Source: Telmatactis stephensoni (lineage: Eukaryota > Cnidaria > Anthozoa > Actiniaria > Isophelliidae). From it: a DNA stretch of 64,000 bases. Every line of letters starts with the position of its first letter. Positions within the stretch are counted from its first letter, which is position 1. Below, piece after piece: positions 12,473 through 23,685 of the stretch. A program made the translations under genes and the position numbers. The notes beneath the pieces were generated by a model, which did not search any database, was not told the DNA's origin, and saw only the letters and a program-made list of their open reading frames with translations. The DNA is taken from positions 620,001-684,000 of the forward strand of contig JALIZF010001830.1 of assembly GCA_029948255.1 (NCBI GenBank), given 5' to 3'.

Positions 12473-15400
12473 AGGAATCTTCCAGGCACCACGATCTGAC
12501 GGCCTCACACAACGATAACAAAAGCTTAATTGCGTCACATGCAGCGTTAGTGAAGACAGCATGAATAGAATCAAACTGATTCTAGGTGACCCTTAGGGTT
12601 TGGAATCTACAGCTAATTACCCTTTAGTACGAATAAAAGACAACTACTGTTCACACGCCGACTCATTTTCAACCATACTTGAAGACTGAGATGGCCGGGT
12701 GTAAAAATATGGTTCCACAAAAGTTTTTGGCTGAAAATGGACAGGAAGTGCAAAGCCATGTCTTCCAACAAATGTATACTAATCCCAACGGACAGGATCA
12801 GTTTCTAGATGCTAATAACATACATTTTATAATGCTCTGAAGGTTAATCTGACTAGACGTCTCGCTTGGGGCGCGCGTAAAGCGATCGGTTTCTTTATTA
12901 TCCGGTGAGTTGTCATGATGGTCGTTACACGTGTTCTTGGGTTATCCTCCAGACATCCGTTGGTAGCAATAAAGCCGTAATTAATTAGGTGCGCACGAGA
13001 GTACAGGATGCGGGCAGTTCAATGGTTCGATCATTGATAGATTACTGTTGAATTCTCTTTAATTGATGGGGGCAACTAGTGAACACTCAATTAACTCGTG
13101 GATACAGGAGATGTTTCGAAGATTTTTGTTACGCCTGAACAAAAAGCATCTCAAACTCATTAATTATTCATGAGGTAATCAACCAACCAGGTGTCTCAAA
13201 TTAGGTCACATGATGAACTTTGAAACCCCAGAAAGTCCGCTCTAAAGTACTTTGAACTGATTTCATGCGTTTGAGAAGTCTTTGAGCCACCAATGTCCAA
13301 CATTTCTTTTGTTCTGGTTTCACCACAGCGTAAAACAATAATGTCGGGTCCGTTTAAACATCCTCTCACCAAAATGCATGCCAATAATATTGGGGCCAAC
13401 AATATTGAGTGGTGTTGGGAGCTAATGTTTTCTATCTTGGGGCTTTGTACACTTTTCGCTAAAAATACAAATGACTCTTAGTTGCATTAAAAGTTCAGAA
13501 TGTGTAATTTTTTTAGATGGATCTTTTACGGCAACTGAGTGGTAGGTTTTCAATCTTTCAAAAACTCACAGTTGTTTCCACTCAGGAAGCCGCCGCGCGT
13601 GCGCAGTCAGTACTCATACATATCATTCATTTCAGTTTATCTCTGACAAAGTTTTAAAACTTTAGTATGCTTTGGCACTGTTCAGTTTACTATTATCTTA
13701 CAGTTGAGACGGAAAATAATCCCTGAGTTTACTCGCACTTCTTTCTAGCTGAAGCAAAAAGTACAAGTCTTTTGTTCGATTTTACATTCCACCGGAAGTA
13801 ACCGCCAACGCATGATTTCGATTCCTCGTATTTTATTTGCACGGACAGCTATGAGCCGATGTTGGTACAATTTAACAATCAGGCTACCACAAGGCAAAAC
13901 CACTGACACTTAATTAGGGATAGATTTGTACACGTGTTCCATATAAAAGCTATTGATCTGTTAATTTTGGATCTTGTAAACAATTTCACGCAAATTACTC
14001 TGAAAATCTATCGGCCCCGGAACTAAGACATGCTACACAGGAAACCCAACCCTATAACACGGCCCAGATTAGGATTAGTCTAAGTATGCGATGATGTTGA
14101 GTAGGTGTTAATTAATTGACTGGTAATTCATTAAAGTCATTAATTAATCTTACTTTACGCAATGCCGCATAGCTGCAGGGCATACCCATAGATCATTTTG
14201 ATTTCTATTGTTCAGTCAGGGCTTATCACTGTAAACGAACCGAACACAATTCAAAGCGATTTCATATAAGTTATGTTCTTTAGTATATACGCAGTTTTTG
14301 AGGAATTTTGCCATTTTTGAGAAATCTGAGTCCATCAGTGTTTTGTTACAAGACGGATTATCCGCAATCAGTGGTCAGAGCGACATTGTGACTAGTGATA
14401 AACGTAATACCGGCTTTTTTAATGAATGCATTCATTACAGAACTCCTGTTCCTACTAGTTATCTGGCCATTTCGTGAACCTAAATCCAAAATAATGCGAT
14501 GATTTGCAACTATTTGAGTCACTTTTAGTAGCCACTTGCTTTATGTACAGAGATATTTCTTCTTACAGTATCAATTTTTGTGCAAATTCTCTTTAGTTAA
14601 CATGAATAGAAATGACTACTGCGCAATTCCTGAATTTCCTCATATATTATAAACCATTGAGGAGTTAGTGACCGCTGTGTGCCTATGATTCTCCAGTAGT
14701 ATCGTACACATATATAGTTGACTCTCGCCTGCTTACGATCACTTACTACATATATACAGATACCCTTTCTAAGATTGTTATGCTTTTACTATACTTTAAG
14801 AAGAGACATCGCCATCCGAAAGCCCTTCTAACTTCCCTGGCTCCCTACGGAGCTTAGGATGCAAATCTTTACAAAAATACGAAAAAGTCGGATATTCGAG
14901 GGGGTCAAACCGTAGGACGTATTTTTTGCATATGTTCGGAACTCTCCTTCTTGCTATTGTAAATGAGTTGTGGTTTTAGACACATGTGCCTTAAAGGATA
15001 TCCCGTAATGTTCATTACTTAGGGAGACATTATCAAACATTCCTGTAATTTTTTATATCAAAAGATAAGATTTCGATCATATACTGTATTCTGAGGACTT
15101 GATTAAGAGCAAGTGTTGTTGTATTGTTTCAATAAGCAGATAAATTCATCACGCACTCTCAACAGGTCAAGACGTCCGTTTATAGTGAGGACTGTGTCGA
15201 ACCGGACTCATTCATTAATCGCATAGGTGCGCGCCTATGTTATGTTTACCTCTTGTCGCAATACGATATTTTATACCAATTTCTAAATACATTTTTATGA
15301 ACAAAGTCATTGGCGACTGAGCCGGTATTGACATATAACTCAAACAACGGATTGTGATTTTGATGAAAACTAAAACTTTATTGAACTGCGAGTAGTTGCT

Positions 15401-16049
15401 GCTTTATACTTTACTGAGCAAACACCTTGCTACATGCACTCCGCGAACGCCGCCATAAAGCTACAGCTGATAGAACAACACACTTTATTGTACCCTTAGT
15501 CTTACTACTACGTAGTTATCTAAAAGAATTTAAATGTTTAGGGGTACCAACTTCCAACAATAACTTAAAAGCTAAAAAATGCTTAGCTTGGAAGTTGATA
15601 GGCACCAAACTTACCCGTATGGTGGTCCATGCCCCTGCAGTCATGCACATGTGAGCTCGCATCAGACCAGCCCTAGAAGCCGTATTCGTGTTCACAAGTG
15701 ATGACACAATGTCTTGCCCGACTACGAGACAACAAATGACCATGGCAACTGAGCACCTAGAAACGATCCTACTTTCCTTCTTTCTGTAGGAAAATGAAGG
15801 ATAAAAGAAGCGCGCGCAAATCTAAGGAGACCCAGCTTTATTAGTCTTATTAGAGTGGTTTTCATAAACCCGTGAGATAGACTTAAGCTTATTTAGAACT
15901 ACTTCACTTTAATCTTTCTGAAGTTTCGAGGGTATCACGGCGAATGTTTGTGTTTTTCCACAACGACGTTTCGACGTTCCTTCGGTCGTCTGAATACACG
16001 GCGAGCAGAAGGCTTCAGATCATTGATACTTCACTTTAGTTCTTTTGTT

Positions 16050-16187
16050 TCCTATTGTATTTATCTGACTATTACACTCTAACTAGTACACTTTGTTTCA
16101 CGGGTTAATGAGAACCACTCTATTGCATTTATCTGAATACTACACTCTAACCGACGGAGTACATTTTGTTTCACGGGTTAAAACCAC
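16050..16187. repeat. two-copy tandem repeat
   Basis: Two diverged copies share ATTTATCTGA, ACACTCTAAC and TTTGTTTCACGGGTTAA, spaced about 80 bp apart. Confidence 0.75.
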
Positions 16188-17706
16188 TGTGCGCGATGAA
16201 GTGGGTCTTGTCGTGAGGGCTAGCTGCACTCAGCTACACCATCAACAGCCACACTATCATTACCGCTACCACTACTAAGCAAGGGGTGTTGACAGCTAAC
16301 GCGCGCATGACATCCCTACCTAAATTCACACGTTTCCAGACAAATCTCCGTTGTAGACACATGGAGTGGCTACGTTCAGGTATGCAGCGGAGACCGTGTC
16401 GCAATATTGTCAGCTTGGACTTGTTTCTGTAAAAATGAATTTTAATTGATCCGGCCATCTGACGCACAGTTGGTTCCTAAAAGCTAAATTTAGATAATTT
16501 TAGTCAGTCAGTAACAAAAAGAAACAAATTGTAAACACATTATGAGATAGTATGTTACAATCTACCACGCCCATTGGCAAGGTCAGTTTCCGGGACTAAA
16601 ACAACTTTAATCAATATCATCGGAGTCTAGCTAGTGCGTGATTTTCTATAACTAAGAAACACAGCTTATTTTACTTTATTTCACTTTAATTTGATATCCA
16701 GAAGAATTCAAAGAGGGGGAAGGGGTTGTGGTAACTATTTTTAGATAAGCTGGACTTTAATCTCATGAGTTTAGATCCAAATAAGGCGTTGCATTAGCTG
16801 GCCACATCAGCTACTAAAGGTGATGTAACATTAGACAACTTCTAGCTAGCACAATATTTTTCGTACTTGTCCAATACTCTGACAAAAGTATCGTGTATTG
16901 TTAAACTATTGTTATGACGATATGATTTTGTCAGTAAATTTGTAAGAGTAGTTGTACAATCCTCACAGTGTTGTGCTAAAAGTTGTCTTAGTGTAACATG
17001 GCACGCACGGCTACAAGAAATTGATGGCAGCAATATTTTCATTCTTGGATGCTCTTTCTAGATCCTGCAACGTGTTGCCGCAACATTGATGTGCTAAAAA
17101 TCGTAGGCGCGCGCCACATTACCGACTGCGCCAACTTTTAAAGCAACAATGTCTAATTGTAACAGTACCATTAAGCTCAGTAGTCTTTGTTCGCTAACTT
17201 CATAAGTCACGTGAAAGGGCAGATGGGAAAACGACTTTTTGTCATTCATAACAGTCAATACTGCTTCTAATTCCTAATCGAAACATTATTGTACTATACT
17301 TTCCTCCGAAATTTCACTCGATAATTTGTGGTTTTTGCCTTTCATAATAGCTGCCACGAATCCCCTTTTGATAATTGATTAAACGTAATCGATCTTCTAA
17401 TAGTGCTTTCTGTTTTAAAGAAAAAATTGTGTGGCCAGAGGTTAAAAAGACATTGCATACTACATATGGCTGATGTAAAACTGAATATAGAGCATAAATT
17501 AACAAAAGACGTACAACGAGAAACTAATTTTAATCCAACCATTTGACTCTTACGGAACTTAATGAAGCTCGAACACGTTGGTCTATCTGGTTACAACTTT
17601 CTTTCATAAAAAAATCTTAATCATGTACGAGGTTCATGTTAACAAAATGTCTAGTATAAAAACAGGATGTTTAGTTGTAATGTTCAAAGATACTAACAGT
17701 AAGTTT

Positions 17707-19171
17707 TTATTCTTTTTGTACAAGTTCCTCACACCGCCATTTTGGTTCCAGTATGACTATCTCTTCTTGTTCTTCTCCTTCAAACTGATCCTCAGGCTCT
17801 TGTACCACTTCAATCAACTCATATTTTCCTCTCTGCTCACATCCAAAATCGAAGGTATATTTCCCTCTTCCTTTTGGTAAATCTTGCTGCATGACTCCAG
17901 TGTACCGGTGATCTGTGTGGATCAACTCTCCTGCACCCTCCATTCGTCCATTCATCCAGCTCCCTTTATACTTGGAGCCCGTCTCTGCATAGGTATATGT
18001 GCCCTGGCCGTGCCTTTGGTTCTGGTTCCATTCCCCCTCGTAAATGTCTCCATTTGTATAATAGTATGTTCCTGTACCTTGTTTCTCATCGTTGATCCAG
18101 TTCCCTGTGTATCTAGAGCCGTCAGGGTAATAAAAAGTACCTTCGCCATGTTTTTTGCCGTTGGCATAGTTACCGACAAATTTGCCGCCTTTCTTGAACC
18201 TTTGGGATAAAAGAAGAAGCAAAAGACATTAGCTTACAATGCGTTCTCAACATTATCCCGCAGCTCTCCCCTTTCACTTTAGGTCAAATTGATCTCTTGG
18301 AGCAGCGCATGCGCGACAGTTGATATTTCTAAAGCTAGCTCGGCCAGTTCTCTTTTGAATTCGGCCAGGATTTTGCGCCAAAAAAAGGAGACTGTATTCG
18401 TTGGGAGCCTACCTTTTCCCTAAAACTAAGGGTTTGTTAGAAGCTCAGCCACGAAATAGTGATATTCTTATGGATTAACTCTGTTGTTTTATCCGCTTTA
18501 TACTATTAGACTGACGTACGGTTTTGACATGCAGTCTGTGGCTAACTGGTTGGACATGTCAAATTTTAATTTCAAATTAACAAACTTGGCAACAACACAT
18601 AGAAACAAAATATTTTTGCGGAAAGACAGCGAGCTGTCAATTTCTTTTTCCTTCATATTTGTGCAGGAAATTAATTATTATAAAAGAGTTTTTAACTGTA
18701 TGCGCGAATGAGCCCCGTGGAGACCAGATATCTTGGATCCGATATCTTAACCCCTGGAGTTTCTTTCACGTTGCGGGCTAATTCAAGAAGGTTGAAAAGT
18801 GCAACAAAAACTGAAATTTTTAAAGTGAGATAAAATGGACCTTATCGCAGCTACAGGTATTTTCTAAGTTAATGTTTTTTAGCTTCTAGAGGCGTTGATA
18901 CTTCAAACTTGAAACCCGGCGGTCGGATCTGTGTTATTCAGTATCCACATTCCACACTCAGACATGCTCAGAGAGTTTATATCGTTGTTGCTTACTTGTA
19001 GGTTCCTTCTCCATGTCGTTTCCCATGGACGTAATGTCCATCGTAAACATCACCATTTGGTAGTGTAGCTTTTCCTTTCCCATGTCTTTCTTCCTCTTCG
19101 TTTCTCTCTCCTTCATATTCACCCAGGTACAATCCTTCGTCTTCTCCTGATTCCTCATCTGATTCAGACAT
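17707..19171 (-). CDS. RSPH1: radial spoke head protein 1 (MORN-repeat axonemal protein)
   Basis: Two exons: 18996-19171 (donor GTAAGC) and 17707-18199, joined in phase 2 to give 222 aa. The acidic N-terminus ([12 protein letters not shown], then GEYEGERNE) and the following MORN units match the RSPH1 pattern: [44 protein letters not shown]. About six MORN repeats are followed by GCEQRGKY and an acidic stretch ending in PKW, also seen in RSPH1. It is shorter than the human protein (about 309 aa) because the long acidic C-terminal tail is missing. Known role of the family: head of the radial spoke in 9+2 motile cilia and sperm flagella. An in-frame Met at 19201 would add ten residues; I chose 19171 because MSE matches the family start. 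Confidence 0.93.
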
Positions 19172-19788
19172 TTCGCGGTCTTTGGAGAATTTCACTACCA
19201 TAGGAATTGAATAAGAAAGAAATATACACGGAGATAAATTATTGTTGTCGCTTAGCCCTCTAACACAAATGTACAGTTGCTACACCACTGCGTTAGTGAT
19301 CGATGGAGTGATTTATAAACTGAGTTGTTGTTAGGGAGTTCGTTTCTAAGATGCCATGATATTGCATTTGAATTCATAAAGTAGGCGTCACAAAAAGTGT
19401 AAATAAAACGAAGTTTGTGATTGGAGGAAAGAGATGTGTGAGTAAATAGTACGCAACCATACGTGTTTGCTTGGAACTTTGAAGCTGTTTGTTCAACGAC
19501 GAAATGTGCTTAGATTTGCATAGGTCATGTGTTGTGAGAATAATCCAAGATTAACTGTGTTGCACGAGTGGAAGCTGGGACTTAAAGGTTTCTCTCAATT
19601 AAGCCGGTATTTCGGTCCATTTTAACTGAAGGTTTAGACTGATCGAGTCATGGAATGGCTCAATAAGGACACAGTTTTAACGAGATCTATAAAATCAATC
19701 TATAAATAAACATAAACGTTAATTTTCAGTAATCGTTCTTTGATTGATTTTGACGCCCCCTTGCATAGAACATAATGGGATCTTTTCA

Positions 19789-20091
19789 GTGTTGCGTGAC
19801 ATTTTAAATTTTAATCCAACAAAAACAAAAACAAAATATTTGAAAAGAGCTCACCAAAGTTAGTAAAAGTTGAAATTTTGAAGTAGTTTCGATGAATAGC
19901 ACTAAAGTTATGGGCTGTCGAAGTTGACTTTTTTCTATAGAAACGTTCGATGTAGGGCAAGCTGTCAGCCAAACCGAACGTTTCTATAGAAAAAGAAATA
20001 TTTTTACTATTACTACAATTTTTACTAACTTTGGTGTGCTCATTTCAAATATTATATTTTTGTTTAATGGATTAAAATGTCACGCAACACC
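19789..20091. mobile_element. fold-back transposon, arms about 85 bp
   Basis: Terminal arms GTGTTGCGTGACATTTTAAA and its diverged complement ending TGTCACGCAACAC. Arms also pair through CACCAAAGTTAGTAAAA. A second, inner hairpin pairs CTATAGAAACGTTCG with CGAACGTTTCTATAG. Non-coding. Confidence 0.85.
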
Positions 20092-20303
20092 TGCCCGATA
20101 AAAACACTTAAAATAATTTCCTCTTGAAATTCAGTTAAGCAGCTTAATAAATGGCCGAAATTCACGAATGAAATTTCAACATATTTGGTGGCCTCATCTC
20201 TGTCTTTTATAAATTTCACCTCTCTTGATCAAGACTCCCGAGTTTTGACATATTAGCCATGGGGTTCCTTTGGTATTACTCGAAAGGTGGACTGGATCTA
20301 GTG

Positions 20304-20316
20304 ATTGCTTAGCAAC
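20304..20316. promoter_or_regulatory. X-box-like RFX site
   Basis: On the - strand the motif reads GTTGCT-A-AGCAAT: two imperfect inverted halves (5/6 matches each to GTNRCC and RGYAAC) with a 1-nt spacer. RFX factors bind such sites in promoters of ciliary genes. It lies about 240 bp upstream of the UBE2U start codon and about 1.1 kb upstream of RSPH1. A single motif could be chance. Confidence 0.35.
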
Positions 20317-20557
20317 CATACCGAATAAACCAAAATGGCGGACGAGGTTTGTGAAATTTCTTCTTCAAAACTTTTAGAATTTGGAGCCTAAAATACATAC
20401 TTTTACTTTTCTAGTATATTTATTGAAAGTATGAGATAGCTGACAAGGTAAAGTTAACACGAGCTTATTCAAATGACGTCGCAAAGTGCTAAAATAGCTA
20501 TTTCTTGGGGCTTATTTCATTCCGTTGTCTTCGCAGTGAGTTTTCAGAATTTCCACT

Positions 20558-23055
20558 ATGCAGTCAAGAGCCCGTTTACTCCTTGAAAAGGAACTGTTCA
20601 AAATGAGAAAAGAGCCAGTTTGGGTAAGTTCTATAAGACATGCATGTAGATACAATTTTGTATTTTTGAAATTGAATTTACAATATTGACAATATTTATA
20701 GGTTTGTTGTTGATTAAGCTTATCTTGTTTAATGCTATGTTATTATTTATAAGGGTATAACAGCTCAGCCACTTAACGAAGATGACTGGTTTACATGGGA
20801 AGCTATAATTGCAGGACCCAAAAACACATTATGGGAAGGTATGCATAATGACTCTCTGTGTAAACAACATTGTACATGTACGACTTTATACACATGGAAA
20901 TGTAATTACTAAGGTGATTTTAATTCCTGATGTTTCAGGTGGGATTTTCAAGCTGTATCTACAATTCAATGAAGACTTCAACTGCTGTCCACCAAAAGTC
21001 TATTTTCATACCATACCTTTTCATCCAAATGGTACATATTGAAACTGCATAGCAATCTGAAAGGGAGGAGAAGCGGAAGATAGAAGAGGATGACCAAACC
21101 CTCTTCCCCTCCCCCTTCCTTTAACCTCCCAAAATGCATTATCCTCCTAACCTCTCCAACTTTAACGCTCCCCAACCAACTGCTACCCCTTCAAAAAAAT
21201 TTAGTCAAAATGCTTTAAATTGGTATTGAGTTCATAATCAAACTGCCGTTCTTTCACATGGAAGTTCAGTTGTAAAGACATTTCTCTTTAAATTTTTATT
21301 TACAGTTGATGCTGTTACTGGAATGCCATGTATAGATTTCCTGGACAGCCAAGATGACTGGAAAGACTATTATTCAATAAGTTATATCTTATTAAGCATA
21401 CAAATGATGCTGCCTAATCCAGTATTAGATAATGCTGTTAATCCTGATGCAGCTCAGATGTGTAGATCTTCCAGAGTAGCCTATCGGCAAATAATCTTAG
21501 ACAATGTTTTAGCAAGTAAAAGAGTAGATGGTAAGTAACTTTGGATGCTTTTTTGACAACATCTTCGTCCTCCTTACATGTGCTTTAGGGAGACTGGCTT
21601 TCATCTGTGTACATGAAGGGATGCTCACAAAAATGACCTAAGTGACTTTTCTGATGATTTTTTTCAGTGGTATAAAATGATCTGTCAATTAACTCTTATG
21701 CCCAAATATCAATGACTAGACATCCATCAAAAAGTCACTTCCAAAAGTCCCTTTCAAAAAGGCATTTTCATAGTCAACCCTTTGTAAAGTCTAAATTGCT
21801 TGTTGAACTAACTGTTTCCTTTTTTTTACTACATGTATAGCTGGTTTAAGTCCGCATATTGAAGAACAAATTGATTCTGCTAAATCTGATATGACAGTTC
21901 AAGAAGCCTCATCTCCTAATGCAAACAAAAAGAGACAAATTCGAGTGGCTCAAGTGTCATTTGAAGACTATCACTCTTTATGGAGTGGAATAGCTACAAC
22001 ACGACCAGCACATAGTGCCAAAAATCCACTAAATGATATCCTCAGAGCTGATTCTAAGCTACAAGCAGCTCATTTTGGCATGGAGCAGCAAGAGTTACAG
22101 GAAGAGATACAGAAACAAATAGCAGAGCATAATTCTTTGATGTATGGGAAATTTGAAGGACAGAAAACAAAGAAGCAGGATATAGAGGAAATGAAAGCCA
22201 CAAGAATAAATATGTTAAAACAGATATATCTGCCAAAGCAGTTAGGTATGTAGATATTACTGCTCTCTGCATAATTATGTGTCTTGCAAGACTTGTCTTG
22301 AATGGGAATAAATATGAAGGGACTTCCCTGTGAAAATGACCTAAGTGACTTTTTGATGGATGTCCTGAGATTAATTTTTCCAGCATAGGAAAATTAATTA
22401 TACCATTTTATACCACTCAAAAATATCATCAAAAAAGTCACTTAGGCCGTTTTCACATGGAACCCATTTATTGTTTAGTAGGAGCTCCAAATCCAGTTAA
22501 TTTTTAAAAAGAGGTGGCATTTTCATAATTATTGATGTCTGAAGACTTTGTTGGCTTCATTGTAGCCTATTGAGGCTTTGCACCATCACATGATGGCAGC
22601 CATGACAGGAGGCAGGAACAATAGAGTCTGGACTTATCTTGTTTACATGAGAAAGAGTTCAGTTTTCCAGGGGGAAAAGACTCTATTATTGTGCCTCCTG
22701 TTGTGGCTGCCATCACATAAAGCCTCTATAACCCAATTCCCAGTCAACACTTGTATTTTGCAGGGTGCAAATAGTGGTAAGTTAGGAATGTTCTAATCAT
22801 CAATGTTCATCATTGTCACCATTATCATCATCATCATTACCATCATCATCGTCATCATCATCATCGCCTTATCACATGCATAGTACAGTACTTTTGTTAA
22901 TTTCATCTTGATATATTCCAGAACAACACCAACCCTTGTCAGCTGCTCCTTCATCAGTCTCAGCTTCAAACAAAGACATTGAACCTTCAGATCATGAAGT
23001 AGAAGAACTGTTGAGCTGGTCAAGTAATCTTGATAAAAATGAGATTTACAGATAG
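20558..23055 (+). CDS. UBE2U: ubiquitin-conjugating enzyme E2 U
   Basis: Six exons: 20558-20623, 20754-20838, 20939-21031, 21306-21530, 21841-22245, 22922-23055. All joins are in frame and give 335 aa. The UBC fold spans about residues 1-155, with FHPN at 78-81 and catalytic Cys90 in GMPCIDFLD. UBE2U has this GxPCIDFLD context, and the N-terminal MxxRAxLLL also matches. The E2 would take ubiquitin from E1 and pass it on through an E3; partners are unknown. The C-terminal extension of about 180 residues contains SFEDYHSLWSGIATT, matching the UBE2U tail, then a Gln/Lys/Glu-rich stretch that looks coiled-coil, then a Ser-rich end. Several introns hold fold-back repeats. Human UBE2U is testis-enriched, which would fit its ciliary-gene neighbour RSPH1, but that link is inference. 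Confidence 0.93.
21615..21755. mobile_element. fold-back element in UBE2U intron 4
   Basis: ATGACCTAAGTGACTTTTCTG on the left pairs with the diverged CATCCATCAAAAAGTCACTT on the right. It is related to the element at 22326-22463. Confidence 0.6.
22326..22463. mobile_element. fold-back element in UBE2U intron 5
   Basis: CTGTGAAAATGACCTAAGTG on the left is complementary to CACTTAGGCCGTTTTCACA on the right. Same family as 21615-21755. Confidence 0.75.
22571..22728. mobile_element. fold-back element in UBE2U intron 5
   Basis: TGAGGCTTTG, CATGATGGCAGCC, CAGGAGGCA and AATAGAGTCT on the left recur as complements on the right, ending AAAGCCTCTA. About 158 bp, non-coding. Confidence 0.8.
22798..22866. 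repeat. (ATC)n microsatellite
   Basis: Run of CATCAT/CATTAT units in the last UBE2U intron. Confidence 0.9.
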
Positions 23056-23685
23056 AAGTAATTGCCAGCTGTTTGAACCAGTCCAGCAAAGTAGCTCAAA
23101 ATTTGAGTTAATGTAAAGTGAAGATTAGGAGCAACTGCACGGTTGCCTGGTGTGGTACAATGCAACTAAGTTCTATTGAGCACCAATTACACTACATAAT
23201 TTTTACTATCCAATGAATTCCTAAGTATATGGCAATAAGGGTGAATCCTGCAGTATCAACTTAATTTTATTTTTTTATTTATAACAAAGGACCTTTGCAT
23301 TTACCACTATTATTTTTGCCGCCAAAATTGGGGATGGCTGCCACCCCATCTACCCTCTTGGATCTACCCTTGGGTAGTTTGAAAATAAAATTGTTAATTG
23401 TATAGATCAGAAATAAAAATGTCAATTCATTGTCTAATATTATAACATGGCTGGTTTGTCATGCAATATTTGTCTCTGTCGGCAACACAATTTTTGTTGC
23501 ATTTCCAGCTCTAGAGAGAACTGCAGCAGATACCATGCCAATGTCAAATTATAACTGTTTATAGATCTTGTCTAGATACAAGAAATGCCAGTTACAAAAT
23601 ATGTAGTATTCAAAACATATTGGATTCTTCAAAGTATCTTTATTTTTATGCTGCAACATAAGTGCATTACACAGAAAATGGTTTC
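23056..23685. other. UBE2U / dehydratase tail-to-tail spacer
   Basis: Convergent 3' ends. AATAAA signals for UBE2U occur near 23384 and 23410. On the - strand an AATAAA (23639-23644) lies about 45 nt past the dehydratase stop. Nothing else was seen. Confidence 0.6.

Larger units (their letters stand above)
19172..20557. other. shared upstream region of RSPH1 and UBE2U
   Basis: Head-to-head spacer of about 1.4 kb. It contains a fold-back transposon (19789-20091), an X-box-like motif (20304-20316) and an ATGGCGGAC sequence at 20335 that resembles a YY1/initiator-type start-site motif. That ATG opens only a short frame that stops before UBE2U, so it is probably untranslated or 5' UTR. Confidence 0.5.

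Noticed and set aside
20335..20397. Short reading frame beginning ATGGCGGACGAG
   Set aside because: It stops after about 18 codons and cannot be joined in frame to UBE2U. More likely an initiator-type motif or 5' UTR.
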